Assembly: GCF_029714405.1 (NCBI RefSeq)
Contig: NZ_CP121650.1
Coordinates: forward strand, 8,499,001-8,563,000
From: Bradyrhizobium sp. CB82
GTDB lineage: Bacteria > Pseudomonadota > Alphaproteobacteria > Rhizobiales > Xanthobacteraceae
Reading direction: 5' to 3'
Length of the DNA: 64,000 nucleotides
Part shown: piece after piece, positions 35,528 through 44,281 of the stretch
Position numbering within the stretch: position 1 is the first letter of the stretch
How the letters are laid out: each line of letters starts with the position of its first letter
Position numbers and translations under genes: made by a program
The notes under the pieces: generated by a model
The model's input: only the letters and a program-made list of their open reading frames with translations
Database searches by the model: none
Told to the model about the DNA's origin: nothing

Positions 35528-37003
35528 ATGAATTGCAGGGGCAAAGGGGCGGCGATGCGGACCAGCATGGTCCGCGCTCTGTCGTTTTCAGCCGCGCTCG
35601 CACTGACGCTCAATCCGGCGCTCACCCCGGTCATCGCCGCCGACTATCGCAACGCGGCGCCGATCGCGGCCGACGGCCAGATGAGCGCGCGCTTCCTGTC
35701 GCTCGGCGTCGGCAAGTCGATCGTGATCGATCTGCCGCGCGACATCAAGGACGTGCTGGTCGCCGATCCCAAGATCGCCAACGCGGTGGTCCGCTCGGCG
35801 CAGCGCGCCTATATCATCGGCGCCGCCGTCGGCCAGACCAACATCGTGTTCTTCGATTCCGCCGGCCAGCAGATCGCGGCCTATGACATCGCGGTCAAGC
35901 GCGACCTCAACGGCATCCGCGCCGCGCTGAAGCAGGTCTCGCCCAACTCCGACATCCAGATCGACGGCCTCGGCGACGGCGTCATCCTGACCGGCACGGC
36001 GGCAAACCCCATCGAGGCGCAGCAGGCCAACGACCTCGCCGTCCGCCTTGCCGGCGGGGCCGACAAGGTGGTGAACTCCGTCGTGGTCCGCGGCCGCGAC
36101 CAGGTCATGCTGAAGGTGACGGTTGCCGAAGTCGCGCGCAATATCATCAAGCAGCTCGGCATCGACCTCTCCGCCAATCTCGCTTACGGCACCGCCGTGG
36201 TGAACTTCACCAACTCCAACCCGTTCACGGCCTTGGGCCGCAATCTGGTGTCCGGCAACAGCCTGAACACGCAGTTCGGCTCGACCCCCTCCGTGCAGGC
36301 GACGCTGCGCGCGATGGAAACCGCGGGCGTGATCCGCACGCTCGCCGAGCCGAACCTGACCGCGATCTCGGGCGAGTCGGCGACCTTCATCGCCGGCGGC
36401 GAATTCCCGGTGCCAGCGGGTTATGCCTGCGATCCGACTACGCACGTCTGTACCACCCAGATCAGCTTCAAGAAGTTCGGCATCTCGCTCAACTTCACCC
36501 CAGTGGTGCTGACCGAGGGCAAGATCAGCCTGCGCGTCATGACCGAAGTCTCGGAGCTGTCCAACGACAATTCGATTACCCTGTCGCAGGCGGTCACCTC
36601 GACCACGGTGAACTCGCTGACGGTGCCCTCGATCAAGACCCGTCGGGCGGAGACCACGCTGGAAATTCCCTCCGGCGGCGCGATGGCGATGGCGGGCCTG
36701 ATCCAGGAGCAGACCAAGCAGGCGATCAGCGGCTTGCCCGGACTCATGCAGCTTCCGGTGCTCGGCACGCTGTTCCGCAGCCGCGACTACGTCAATAACC
36801 AGACCGAGCTGATGGTTCTGGTGACGCCTTATATCGTGCGCGCCGTCGCGCAAAAGGACCTGTCACGTCCGGATGACGGCTTTGCCGCGCCTTCCGATCC
36901 GCAGGCCGAGCTGCTCGGCAACATCAACCGCATCTATGGCGTGCCGGGCCGGGTCGATCCCGCGCGGAATTACCGTGGCACCTACGGCTTCATCACGGAC
37001 TGA
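35528..37003 (+). CDS. cpaC: CpaC/RcpA, outer-membrane secretin of the Flp pilus
   Basis: This 491-residue protein has a signal peptide (ALSFSAALALTLNPALTPVIAADY), a pilus N-domain (LGVGKSIVIDLPRDIKDVLVADPKIANAVVRSAQRAYIIGAAVGQTNIVFFD), a BON-like section (LGDGVILTGTAANPIEAQQANDLAVRLA), and the secretin core with LAEPNLTAISGESATFIAGGEFPVP, VPSIKTRRAETTLEIPSGGAMAMAGLIQ and LPVLGTLFRSRDYVNNQTELMVLVTPYIV. It forms the outer-membrane pore for the pilus. Starts GTG 35507 and ATG 35513 are also in frame; ATG 35528 is a compromise. Confidence 0.95.
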   Translation: MNCRGKGAAMRTSMVRALSFSAALALTLNPALTPVIAADYRNAAPIAADGQMSARFLSLGVGKSIVIDLPRDIKDVLVADPKIANAVVRSAQRAYIIGAAVGQTNIVFFDSAGQQIAAYDIAVKRDLNGIRAALKQVSPNSDIQIDGLGDGVILTGTAANPIEAQQANDLAVRLAGGADKVVNSVVVRGRDQVMLKVTVAEVARNIIKQLGIDLSANLAYGTAVVNFTNSNPFTALGRNLVSGNSLNTQFGSTPSVQATLRAMETAGVIRTLAEPNLTAISGESATFIAGGEFPVPAGYACDPTTHVCTTQISFKKFGISLNFTPVVLTEGKISLRVMTEVSELSNDNSITLSQAVTSTTVNSLTVPSIKTRRAETTLEIPSGGAMAMAGLIQEQTKQAISGLPGLMQLPVLGTLFRSRDYVNNQTELMVLVTPYIVRAVAQKDLSRPDDGFAAPSDPQAELLGNINRIYGVPGRVDPARNYRGTYGFITD

Positions 37004-37025
37004 GGCCGAACGGGGGACTTTGAGA

Positions 37026-37763
37026 ATGACCACCAGATCACCCCAGAATCGCAATAGCGCCCTTCGCGTCAGCGGCGCGCTCGTCGGCATTGCGATCGCG
37101 CTCGGCGCCTGCACTCATACCGATGAGGCCGTCACCGCCTCCATTCCCGAGGATTACAAGCAGCGCCACCCGATCGCGATCGAGGAGCAGAACCGATCCA
37201 TCGTCGTCTTCGTCGGTCACGCGCGCGGCGGACTGACCGCAGCCCAGCGCGCCGATGTCATGGGTCTGGCGTCGTCCTGGATGCATGAGGGCACCGGCGC
37301 GATCCATATCGACGTACCGACCGACACGCCCAATGCACGCCCGGCCGCAGAATCGCTGCGGGAAATCCAGGCGCTGCTGGCTGCGGCCGGCCTGCCGCCG
37401 CGCGGCGTCATCGTGCGGCGCTACCACCCCGAAGATCAGCGCTTCCTGCCGCCGATCCGGCTGACTTATTCCAGGATCGGCGCGGTCGCGGGCCCCTGCG
37501 GGCTGTGGCCGGAAGATCTCGGTCCCTCCTACAAGAACCCGCGATGGTTCGAGAACAGATCCTACTACAATTTCGGCTGCAGCTATCAGCGGAATATGGC
37601 TGCAATGATCGACAATCCGTCGGATCTTGAGCAGCCGCGGCCTGAAACGCCGGCCTACACGATGCGCCGTAACGCCGCCTTCGAGAAATATCGCAAGGGC
37701 CAGACGACGGCGACCACCTATTCCGAGGCCGACAAGGCCAAACTCAGCGACACCGGCAAATGA
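37026..37763 (+). CDS. cpaD: CpaD, pilus assembly lipoprotein
   Basis: This 245-residue protein has a lipoprotein signal ending LGACTHTD, the Cys being the lipidation site. The core matches CpaD: NRSIVVFVGHARGGLTAAQRADVMGLASSW, IHIDVPTDTPNARPAAESLREIQALLAAAGLP and CGLWPEDLG with FGCSYQRNMAAMIDNPSDLEQPR. CpaD helps the secretin reach the outer membrane. ATG 37026 is preferred to the long open frame from 36873, which overlaps cpaC. The stop overlaps the cpaE ATG in an ATGA junction. Confidence 0.92.
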   Translation: MTTRSPQNRNSALRVSGALVGIAIALGACTHTDEAVTASIPEDYKQRHPIAIEEQNRSIVVFVGHARGGLTAAQRADVMGLASSWMHEGTGAIHIDVPTDTPNARPAAESLREIQALLAAAGLPPRGVIVRRYHPEDQRFLPPIRLTYSRIGAVAGPCGLWPEDLGPSYKNPRWFENRSYYNFGCSYQRNMAAMIDNPSDLEQPRPETPAYTMRRNAAFEKYRKGQTTATTYSEADKAKLSDTGK

Positions 37764-39028
37764 TCAGCTACGCTCGCCAGACTCAAGAAGAGCAGTCGCA
37801 GGGCGCGCCACCGTCGGCAGAGGAGCATATTGCACCTGCCCCGCGCGTCTCGGTCCAGGCGTTCTGCGAGACTGTGGAGACCGCTGCCGCCGTGCAGTCG
37901 GCCGGCGAGGACCGCCGCCTCGGCAAAGCCCATCTGAAGATCCAGATGGGCGGCATCGCGGCCGCGGCCGAAGCCTATCGCTCAGCACCCACGCCAAACG
38001 TGATCGTCCTGGAGAGCGACGGGCGGACCGACCTGCTCGGCGGGCTCGACCAGCTCGCGACCGTCTGCGATGCGGGCACTCGCGTCGTCGTGATCGGCCG
38101 CATCAACGATGTCATGCTTTATCGCGAGCTCGTACGCCGCGGCGTCAGCGACTACGTGCTGGCACCGGTTGGCCCGATCGACGTCGTGCGATCTATCTGC
38201 AATCTGTTCTCTGCGCCGGAAGCCAAGGCGGTCGGCCGCATCATCGCAATCGTCGGCGCCAAGGGCGGCGTCGGTGCTTCCACCATCAGCCACAACGTCG
38301 CCTGGGCGATCGCGCGCGACCTCGCGATGGACGCGGTGGTCGCCGATCTCGACCTCGCCTTCGGCACCGCCGGGCTCGACTACAATCAGGATCCGCCGCA
38401 GGGCATCGCCGACGCGGTGTTCTCGCCGGACCGTGTCGATACCGCCTTCGTCGACCGTCTGCTGTCCAAGTGCACCGACCATCTGAGCCTGTTGGCCGCG
38501 CCCGCCACGCTCGACCGGGTCTATGATTTTGGCACCGACGCATTTGACGCCGTGTTCGACACGCTGCGCTCGACCATGCCCTGCATCGTGCTCGACGTCC
38601 CGCACCAGTGGACGGGTTGGACCAAGCGCGCCCTGATCGGGGCGGACGACATCCTGATCGTGGCCGCACCCGACCTTGCGAACCTGCGCAACACCAAGAA
38701 CCTGTTCGACCTCTTGAAAGCGGCCCGGCCGAACGACCGGCCGCCGCTGTACTGCCTGAACCAGGTCGGCGTCCCCAAACGGCCCGAAATCGCCGCCACC
38801 GAGTTCGCCAAGGCGATCGAGAGCCAGCCGATCGCCTCGATCCCGTTCGAGCCCCAGACTTTCGGCTCCGCAGCCAATAACGGCCAGATGATCGCGGAAA
38901 TCTCGGCCAACCATAAGACGATCGACATGTTCCTCCAGATCGCCCAGCGCCTGACCGGCCGCAGCGAGACCAAGAAGCAAAAGTCATCGTTCCTTTCACC
39001 CCTGATTGAGAAGTTGCGCGGAAAATAG
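37760..39028 (+). CDS. cpaE: CpaE/TadZ, pilus-localising MinD-like ATPase
   Basis: This 422-residue protein has an N-terminal atypical receiver-like domain to about 135 (NVIVLESDGRTDLLGGLDQLATVCDAGTRVVVIG, LYRELVRRGVSDYVLAPVG), followed by a MinD/ParA-type ATPase. The deviant Walker A reads AKGGVGASTISHNVAWAIA, with Ala-Ser where MinD has Lys-Thr, as is normal in CpaE/TadZ. VVADLDLAFGTAGLDYN is the switch region, and VLDVPHQWTGW contains a Walker B-like Asp. It recruits the pilus machine to a cell pole. It is coupled to cpaD by ATGA and followed by cpaF after 20 bases. Confidence 0.94.
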   Translation: MISYARQTQEEQSQGAPPSAEEHIAPAPRVSVQAFCETVETAAAVQSAGEDRRLGKAHLKIQMGGIAAAAEAYRSAPTPNVIVLESDGRTDLLGGLDQLATVCDAGTRVVVIGRINDVMLYRELVRRGVSDYVLAPVGPIDVVRSICNLFSAPEAKAVGRIIAIVGAKGGVGASTISHNVAWAIARDLAMDAVVADLDLAFGTAGLDYNQDPPQGIADAVFSPDRVDTAFVDRLLSKCTDHLSLLAAPATLDRVYDFGTDAFDAVFDTLRSTMPCIVLDVPHQWTGWTKRALIGADDILIVAAPDLANLRNTKNLFDLLKAARPNDRPPLYCLNQVGVPKRPEIAATEFAKAIESQPIASIPFEPQTFGSAANNGQMIAEISANHKTIDMFLQIAQRLTGRSETKKQKSSFLSPLIEKLRGK

Positions 39029-39048
39029 CCGCCGCATGGAGTTGTTAA

Positions 39049-40518
39049 GTGTTCGGTAAGCGTAGCGGAACAGACACCGACCTTCGGGCCCTCAAGCCCG
39101 GCGCCGTGTCGCCAGAGCCTGCCCAGGCCTCGGCGCCGGGTGTTTCGCGCGCCCCGCCGCCCCCGGCCGTCACCTCGCCCCCGCTGGCACCGATCAAGGC
39201 CCCGCCGCCGCCACCGATGGAGAGCCGTCGCTCGGACAATTACTACGAGGTCAAGGCGACGATCTTCGGCGCCCTGATCGAGGCGATCGACCTCGCCCAG
39301 CTCGCCAAGCTCGATTCGGAGTCCGCGCGCGAGGAGATCCGCGATATCGTCAACGAGATCATCGCGATCAAGAACATCGTGATGTCGATCGCCGAGCAGG
39401 AGGAACTGCTCGACGACATCTGCAACGACGTGCTCGGTTATGGCCCGCTCGAGCCGCTGCTGTCGCGCGATGACATCGCCGACATCATGGTCAACGGTGC
39501 CAACACCGTATTCATCGAAGTCGGCGGCAAAATCCAGCGTACCGGCATCCGCTTCCGCGACAACCAGCAGCTGCTCAACATCTGCCAGCGCATCGTCAGC
39601 CAGGTCGGCCGGCGCGTCGACGAATCCTCGCCGATCTGCGACGCCCGTCTTGCCGACGGCTCCCGCGTCAACGCCATCGTGCCGCCGCTGTCGATCGACG
39701 GCCCCGCGCTCACCATCCGCAAGTTCAAGAAGGACAAGCTGACGCTGGATCAGCTCGTCAAGTTCGGCGCGATCACCCCTGAAGGCGCAGAGATCCTGCA
39801 GATCATCGGCCGCTGCCGCTGCAACGTGCTGATCTCAGGCGGCACCGGTTCGGGCAAGACGACGCTGCTCAACTGCATGACCAACTACATCGAGCACGAC
39901 GAGCGCGTCATCACCTGCGAGGATGCGGCGGAATTGCAGCTGCAGCAGCCTCACGTGGTGCGGCTGGAAACCCGCCCGCCCAACATCGAGGGTGAAGGCC
40001 AGGTCACGATGCGCGAATTGGTGCGCAACTGCCTGCGTATGCGCCCCGAACGCATCATCGTCGGCGAGGTCCGCGGACCCGAAGCCTTCGACCTGTTGCA
40101 GGCCATGAACACCGGCCATGACGGCTCGATGGGCACGCTGCACGCCAACAATCCGCGCGAGGCGCTGTCGCGCTGCGAATCCATGATCACGATGGGCGGC
40201 TTCTCCCTGCCCTCGCGGACCATCCGCGAAATGATCTGCGCCTCCATCGACGTCATCATCCAGGCCGCCCGCCTGCGCGACGGTTCGCGCCGCATCACCC
40301 ACATCACCGAGGTGATGGGCATGGAAGGCGACACCATCATCACCCAGGACATCTTCCTCTATGACCTCGTGGGTGAGGACGCCAACGGCAAGATCATCGG
40401 ACGGCATCGTTCGACCGGCATCGGCCGCCCCCGCTTCTGGGAGCGCGCCCGCTACTACGGCGAGGAGAAGCGCCTTGCCGCTGCACTCGATGCGGCGGAA
40501 GTGGCGGCAAAGACGTGA
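39049..40518 (+). CDS. cpaF: CpaF/TadA, pilus assembly ATPase
   Basis: This 489-residue secretion ATPase of the VirB11/GspE family has a Pro/Ala-rich N-terminus (about 20-65), then the N2 domain (YGPLEPLLSRDDIADIMVNG), Walker A ISGGTGSGKTTLLN near 265, Asp box ERVITCEDAAELQL, Walker B RPERIIVGEVRGPEAFDLLQAMNTGHDGSMGTLHANNPREAL with the His box, and the end MGMEGDTIITQDIF. It powers pilin polymerisation and retraction at the inner membrane. The start is GTG 39049. It is followed by tadB after 13 bases. Confidence 0.96.
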   Translation: MFGKRSGTDTDLRALKPGAVSPEPAQASAPGVSRAPPPPAVTSPPLAPIKAPPPPPMESRRSDNYYEVKATIFGALIEAIDLAQLAKLDSESAREEIRDIVNEIIAIKNIVMSIAEQEELLDDICNDVLGYGPLEPLLSRDDIADIMVNGANTVFIEVGGKIQRTGIRFRDNQQLLNICQRIVSQVGRRVDESSPICDARLADGSRVNAIVPPLSIDGPALTIRKFKKDKLTLDQLVKFGAITPEGAEILQIIGRCRCNVLISGGTGSGKTTLLNCMTNYIEHDERVITCEDAAELQLQQPHVVRLETRPPNIEGEGQVTMRELVRNCLRMRPERIIVGEVRGPEAFDLLQAMNTGHDGSMGTLHANNPREALSRCESMITMGGFSLPSRTIREMICASIDVIIQAARLRDGSRRITHITEVMGMEGDTIITQDIFLYDLVGEDANGKIIGRHRSTGIGRPRFWERARYYGEEKRLAAALDAAEVAAKT

Positions 40519-40531
40519 GCGGTAACGCACC

Positions 40532-41509
40532 ATGAAGATGCAGGTCCTCGCCCTCGCCTTTCTCGCCACCGCCGCCGTCGGCGGCGTCGCCTGGGTCTTC
40601 CTCTATCCGGTGTTGTCCGGCGAGCGAAAAGCGGAGAGCCGCCGCGCCTCCGTCGCGCGCGCCGAGCCGGCCGCGACACGACAGGCCGAGAAAAACCAGC
40701 GCTCGCGCCGCGAGCAGGTCGAGAGCACGCTCAAGGATCTCGAGCAGCGTCGTCTCAAGGAAAAGAGCGTTCCGCTCCATATGCGGCTGTCGCAGGCCGG
40801 ACTCGACTGGACGCCGCAGAAATTCTGGATCATTTCCGCCGCGCTCGGCGGCACGTTCTTCTTCCTCGCCATGTTCGCCGGCGGCGGACTGCTGGGGGCC
40901 GCGGGCCTCGCCTTCGCCGGCGGCTTCGGCCTGCCGCGCTGGATGCTGAGCTTCCTGAAGAAGCGCCGCGAGAACAAGTTCCTGGCAGCCCTCCCGGACG
41001 CGGTCGACGTCATCGTCCGCGGCATCAAGGCCGGCCTGCCGCTGTTCGAATCGATCAAGGTCGTCGCCGCCGATTCGCCGGAGCCGCTGCGCAGCGAATT
41101 CCTGGCGATCATCGAGACCCAGGCGATCGGCATGCCGCTGGGTGAGGCCTGCTCGCGTCTCTATGAGCGCATGCCGCTGCCGGAGGCGAATTTCTTCGGC
41201 ATCGTCGTGTCGATCCAGCAGAAGTCCGGCGGCAACCTCTCCGAGGCACTCGGTAACCTCTCCAAGGTGCTGCGCGACCGCAAGAAGATGAAGGAAAAGA
41301 TCCAGGCGATGTCGATGGAGGCCAAGGCCTCGGCCGGCATCATCGGCTCGCTGCCGCCGATCGTGATGTTCCTGGTCTATCTCACGACCCCGCAATACAT
41401 CTCGCTGCTGTGGACCCACCCGACCGGTCAGCTCATGCTGGTCGGCTGCGTCGTCTGGATGTCGATGGGCATCCTGGTGATGAAGAAAATGATCAACTTC
41501 GACTTCTGA
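40532..41509 (+). CDS. tadB: TadB, inner-membrane platform protein
   Basis: This 325-residue GspF-fold protein has an N-terminal TM, a basic region (AEKNQRSRREQVESTLKDLEQRRLKEKS), a TM pair near 105-140, then the cytoplasmic four-helix GspF domain (LPDAVDVIVRGIKAGLPLFESIKVVA, MPLGEACSRLYERMPLPEANFFGIVVSIQQKSGGNLSEALGNLSKVLRDRKKMKEKIQA) and two C-terminal TMs. TadB and TadC form the platform that CpaF turns. It is translated 10 bases before tadC. Confidence 0.95.
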   Translation: MKMQVLALAFLATAAVGGVAWVFLYPVLSGERKAESRRASVARAEPAATRQAEKNQRSRREQVESTLKDLEQRRLKEKSVPLHMRLSQAGLDWTPQKFWIISAALGGTFFFLAMFAGGGLLGAAGLAFAGGFGLPRWMLSFLKKRRENKFLAALPDAVDVIVRGIKAGLPLFESIKVVAADSPEPLRSEFLAIIETQAIGMPLGEACSRLYERMPLPEANFFGIVVSIQQKSGGNLSEALGNLSKVLRDRKKMKEKIQAMSMEAKASAGIIGSLPPIVMFLVYLTTPQYISLLWTHPTGQLMLVGCVVWMSMGILVMKKMINFDF

Positions 41510-41519
41510 CGGTGCGCGT

Positions 41520-42494
41520 ATGGTCGATCTCCTCGTCACGAAACTGCACGACGTTCACTTCATGACTATGTTGCTGGCGGCCATAGCCGCCAGCGCCACC
41601 GTCTACACGCTGGTGATGCCGCTGTTCGCCGGCGAGGGCCTTGCCAAGCGCATGAAGGCGGTGGCAAGCGAGCGCGAGCGCATCCGGCAGCGCGAACGAG
41701 ACCGGCTCACCAAGACCGAGAAGGTCTCGCTGCGCCAGACGCCGAAGCAGCTCGTCTCCAAGGTGGTCGAGGACTTCAACCTCACCAAATGGCTGGCACA
41801 GGAAGCTGCGCGCGAGAAGCTCGTGATGGCAGGCTATCGCGGCCAGGCACCCTACGTCACCTTCCTGTTCGCCCGCATGGTGACGCCGCTGGTGCTGTTC
41901 GTCGGCGCCATGCTCTACGTGTTCGTGGTCGCGCATATGGAGCAATCGCTGCCGATCAAGATCGGCATTTGCGTCGGCGCCGCATATCTCGGCCTCCAGG
42001 CGCCGATGCTGTTCCTGAAGAACGCAATCTCCAAGCGCCAGCTCTCGATCAAGCGCGCCTTCCCCGACGCGCTCGACCTGCTGCTGATCTGCATCGAGTC
42101 CGGCATGTCGGTCGAGATGGCATTTCGGAAGGTCGCGACCGAGATCGTCGGCCAGTCGATCGCGCTGTCGGAGGAATTCACGCTGACTACGGCCGAGCTG
42201 TCCTATTTGCAGGACCGCAAGGTGGCCTATGAGAACCTCTCGCGCCGTACCGGCCTCGAAGGCGTCAAATCGGTCTGTCTCGCACTCCAGCAGGCGGAGC
42301 GCTACGGCACCCCGCTCGGACATTCCTTGCGCGTGATGGCGCAGGAAAACCGCGACATGCGCATGAACGAGGCCGAAAAGAAGGCCGCCGCGCTGCCGCC
42401 GAAGCTGACGGTGCCGATGATCCTGTTCTTCCTGCCGGTGCTGTTCGTCGTCATTCTCGGACCGACCGGCATCAAGGTCTCCGAGCTGCACTGA
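41520..42494 (+). CDS. tadC: TadC, inner-membrane platform protein
   Basis: This 324-residue second GspF-fold protein has a TM at about 17-35, a basic linker (RERIRQRERDRLTKTEKVSLRQTPKQL), TM pair at about 115-165, then FPDALDLLLICIESGMSVEMAFRKVATEI and LSRRTGLEGVKSVCLALQQAERYGTPLGHSLRVMAQENRDMRMNEAEKKAAALPPKLTVPMILFFLPVLFVVILGP. It partners TadB. It is the last gene of the plus-strand pilus run; no TadE or TadF pseudopilin follows. Confidence 0.95.
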   Translation: MVDLLVTKLHDVHFMTMLLAAIAASATVYTLVMPLFAGEGLAKRMKAVASERERIRQRERDRLTKTEKVSLRQTPKQLVSKVVEDFNLTKWLAQEAAREKLVMAGYRGQAPYVTFLFARMVTPLVLFVGAMLYVFVVAHMEQSLPIKIGICVGAAYLGLQAPMLFLKNAISKRQLSIKRAFPDALDLLLICIESGMSVEMAFRKVATEIVGQSIALSEEFTLTTAELSYLQDRKVAYENLSRRTGLEGVKSVCLALQQAERYGTPLGHSLRVMAQENRDMRMNEAEKKAAALPPKLTVPMILFFLPVLFVVILGPTGIKVSELH

Positions 42495-42571
42495 CGGCTC
42501 GCACCGCCGAACACGCTTTGAGCGCGATGAGATCAAGCGCGAACGGTTGCCAAGGTTCATCTCTCCCTAAC

Positions 42572-42691
42572 CTTACTGTGTCACTAACCCTCATGGTGAG
42601 GAGCGCGAAGCGCGTCTCGAACCATGAGGCCCCGCCTGTGGCCCACATCCTTCGAGACGCTTGCTTCGCAAGCTCCTTATGACACAGTAAG
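42572..42691. repeat. Nested inverted-repeat element, about 120 bp
   Basis: CTTACTGTGTCA (42572-42583) and TGACACAGTAAG (42680-42691) are perfect 12-base terminal inverted repeats. Inside, CCTCATGGT (42589-42597) and ACCATGAGG (42621-42629) form a second perfect 9-base pair. No coding capacity. The form recalls a MITE or a REP cluster. Confidence 0.75.
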
Positions 42692-42710
42692 ACTAAAGAT
42701 GAATCGTCAT

Positions 42711-42813
42711 CGCGCTTTGGGTTGTTGTTTGCGCACAATCTCCGCGCAAACGCGTTCCGTGTTTGCGCGAGGGAAAACCGCTTCGCACTTTTCCGGATCA
42801 TGCTCTGGGGAGA
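42711..42813. repeat. Dispersed repeat, second copy
   Basis: Contains GCGCACAATC, CGCGCAAAC and GCGCGAGGGAAAACCGCTTC followed by GCACTTTTCCGGATCATGC. Shares blocks and spacing with 32357-32416. This family is, from memory, abundant between genes in Bradyrhizobium and relatives. Confidence 0.65.
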
Positions 42814-42863
42814 ACCGCGGCTCGGCTCGCACCGATCCAACAAAAACTCGTCCTGCTTTAGCC

Positions 42864-43682
42864 CTATTCGGATTGGCTGAGGGAAGCGACCGGCACCGGC
42901 ATGCGCTTGGCCGGGCTGCGCGGCGCGTCGTTGCGGTTCAGCATTTCCTTCAGGTAGGCGACGTTGGCCGCGGCTTCGTCCGGCGGCAGGTCAGCCTTGA
43001 CGATGGTCTCGGCCTCCGCGAAGCGCCCCTGCAAGCCGATCACCAGCGCAAGATTCTGCCGCACCCGCGCGCTGGCGCGTGGCGAGGCATAGGCCTGCCG
43101 GAGCGTCTCTTCGGCCCGCGGCAGCTCCTTGGTGAGCATGTAGGAGAGGCCGAGATTCGACAGGACGCCGGGATCGCCGGGCGCGATCCTCAGCGCGCTG
43201 ACATAGTAGCGGCGCGCCTCCTCGTGCCGGCCCATCTGGTCGAGGCAGGTGCCCTGCACGGAGAGCAGCCGCCAATCCGGATTATCGGGCGAGTGCGCCT
43301 TCGACAGCACATCGAAGGCCTGCTGGAAATTGCCATTGTCGGCGAGCGCGCGGCCATAGAGCGCCAGAAGCGGCTTGTTGCCGGGATGGGCGATGGTCGC
43401 CTGCTCCAGCACGGCGGCGGCCTGCGCCCGCTGGCCGTTGGCGCGCAGCGCCTGGCCATAGGCGAGCGCGGCGTCGGGATCCTTGGGATTGGCGCGGTAT
43501 CGCTCGCCATAGACCTCGGCGGCGCGGGCAGGATCCGCGGGCGCGGCTTCTGACCGGGGTCCGATCGAGCCGGTGACATCGGAGAGCTTCGACATGGCCG
43601 TGCAGCCGCCAAGGCCGGCCGCCAGTACCGCGAGCAGCGAGCTGGATGCAAGAACCCGGGCAACACAAGACTGCTGACGCAT
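42864..43682 (-). CDS. TadD-like TPR lipoprotein
   Basis: This 272-residue protein has a lipoprotein signal (ASSSLLAVLAAGLGGCTAMSKL). Repeated TPR helices follow from about residue 55: VYGERYRANPKDPDAALAYGQALRANGQRAQAAAVLEQA, NKPLLALYGRALADNGNFQQAFDVLSKA, WRLLSVQGTCLDQMGRHEEARRYYVSALRI, VLSNLGLSYMLTKELPRAEETLRQA. TadD is the periplasmic or outer-membrane pilotin-like TPR protein of Tad systems. It converges on tadC across a repeat-filled gap, on the opposite strand to the rest of the cluster, so it has its own promoter. Confidence 0.87.
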   Translation of the reverse strand: MRQQSCVARVLASSSLLAVLAAGLGGCTAMSKLSDVTGSIGPRSEAAPADPARAAEVYGERYRANPKDPDAALAYGQALRANGQRAQAAAVLEQATIAHPGNKPLLALYGRALADNGNFQQAFDVLSKAHSPDNPDWRLLSVQGTCLDQMGRHEEARRYYVSALRIAPGDPGVLSNLGLSYMLTKELPRAEETLRQAYASPRASARVRQNLALVIGLQGRFAEAETIVKADLPPDEAAANVAYLKEMLNRNDAPRSPAKRMPVPVASLSQSE

Positions 43683-43877
43683 GACGCTTTGACTCTCGAG
43701 CCGATTGATCGAGCCGAACGCGCCAGCAATAGACTGTTAACCCTAATGCCAGGTTAACGGGGGCCGCCCTCAACGGCGGAGCCGTCCGCGCCCGGTCGAA
43801 GTCAGCCCAAGCCTTTCGTGCCAATTCTCCGCGCGAACCGCGCGATCAGATCGCCGATTGTGTCGGCGAGGCGCGGC

Positions 43878-44081
43878 TCAATATTCCATGGCGAGCCGCT
43901 TCCGGACCTCGTCGATGCGTTTGTCGAGCGCGTCGAAGCGCGCGTGGACCGCGCGATCGTGGAGATAGAAAACGTAGCCGCCGGCGAGGAATGCAAAGAT
44001 CCAGTGATGATGCTCGACATAGGCGAAGACCGCCTCGATGGCCTGGCCGAAAAACGCGACCACGCTCCACAGAGATTCCAT
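43878..44081 (-). CDS. Small hypothetical membrane protein
   Basis: This 67-residue protein reads MESLWSVVAFFGQAIEAVFAYVEHHHWIFAFLAGGYVFYLHDRAVHARFDALDKRIDEVRKRLAMEY. Hydrophobic stretches lie at about 5-20 and 25-42. The C-terminal half is a charged amphipathic helix, probably coiled coil. The family is not recognised. ATG 44081 has GGGAGG-like bases about 8 bases upstream on the minus strand, which favours it over 44099. It sits alone between the TadD-like gene and the aminopeptidase. Confidence 0.6.
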   Translation of the reverse strand: MESLWSVVAFFGQAIEAVFAYVEHHHWIFAFLAGGYVFYLHDRAVHARFDALDKRIDEVRKRLAMEY

Positions 44082-44281
44082 TGCATTCCCTCCCGGCACG
44101 GCTTGTCTTGGACCCGCGGCACTGATGCCGCGGACGGGTTTGGCCGGAACCTAGCATGGTGAGGCTGAGGCGAGTAGCGGCTCGCGAGCGCGCCGGTCGG
44201 CGGCGAAGCCGATTGCAGGTGCGGCGAAACTCTGCGAAGTCTCTTGCCATCATCTGAACCATCTTGGGGCCGGACCCGCCA

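Larger units (their letters stand above)
42495..42863. other. Repeat-filled gap between tadC and the TadD-like gene
   Basis: No gene. The 369 bases consist largely of two repeat families described separately (42572-42691 and 42711-42813), set between two convergent genes, a typical landing place for such elements. Confidence 0.6.

Noticed and set aside
35588..36853. Long open frame (421 codons) on the minus strand
   Set aside because: Antisense to the cpaC secretin; composition His/Asp/Arg-rich and no recognisable domain.
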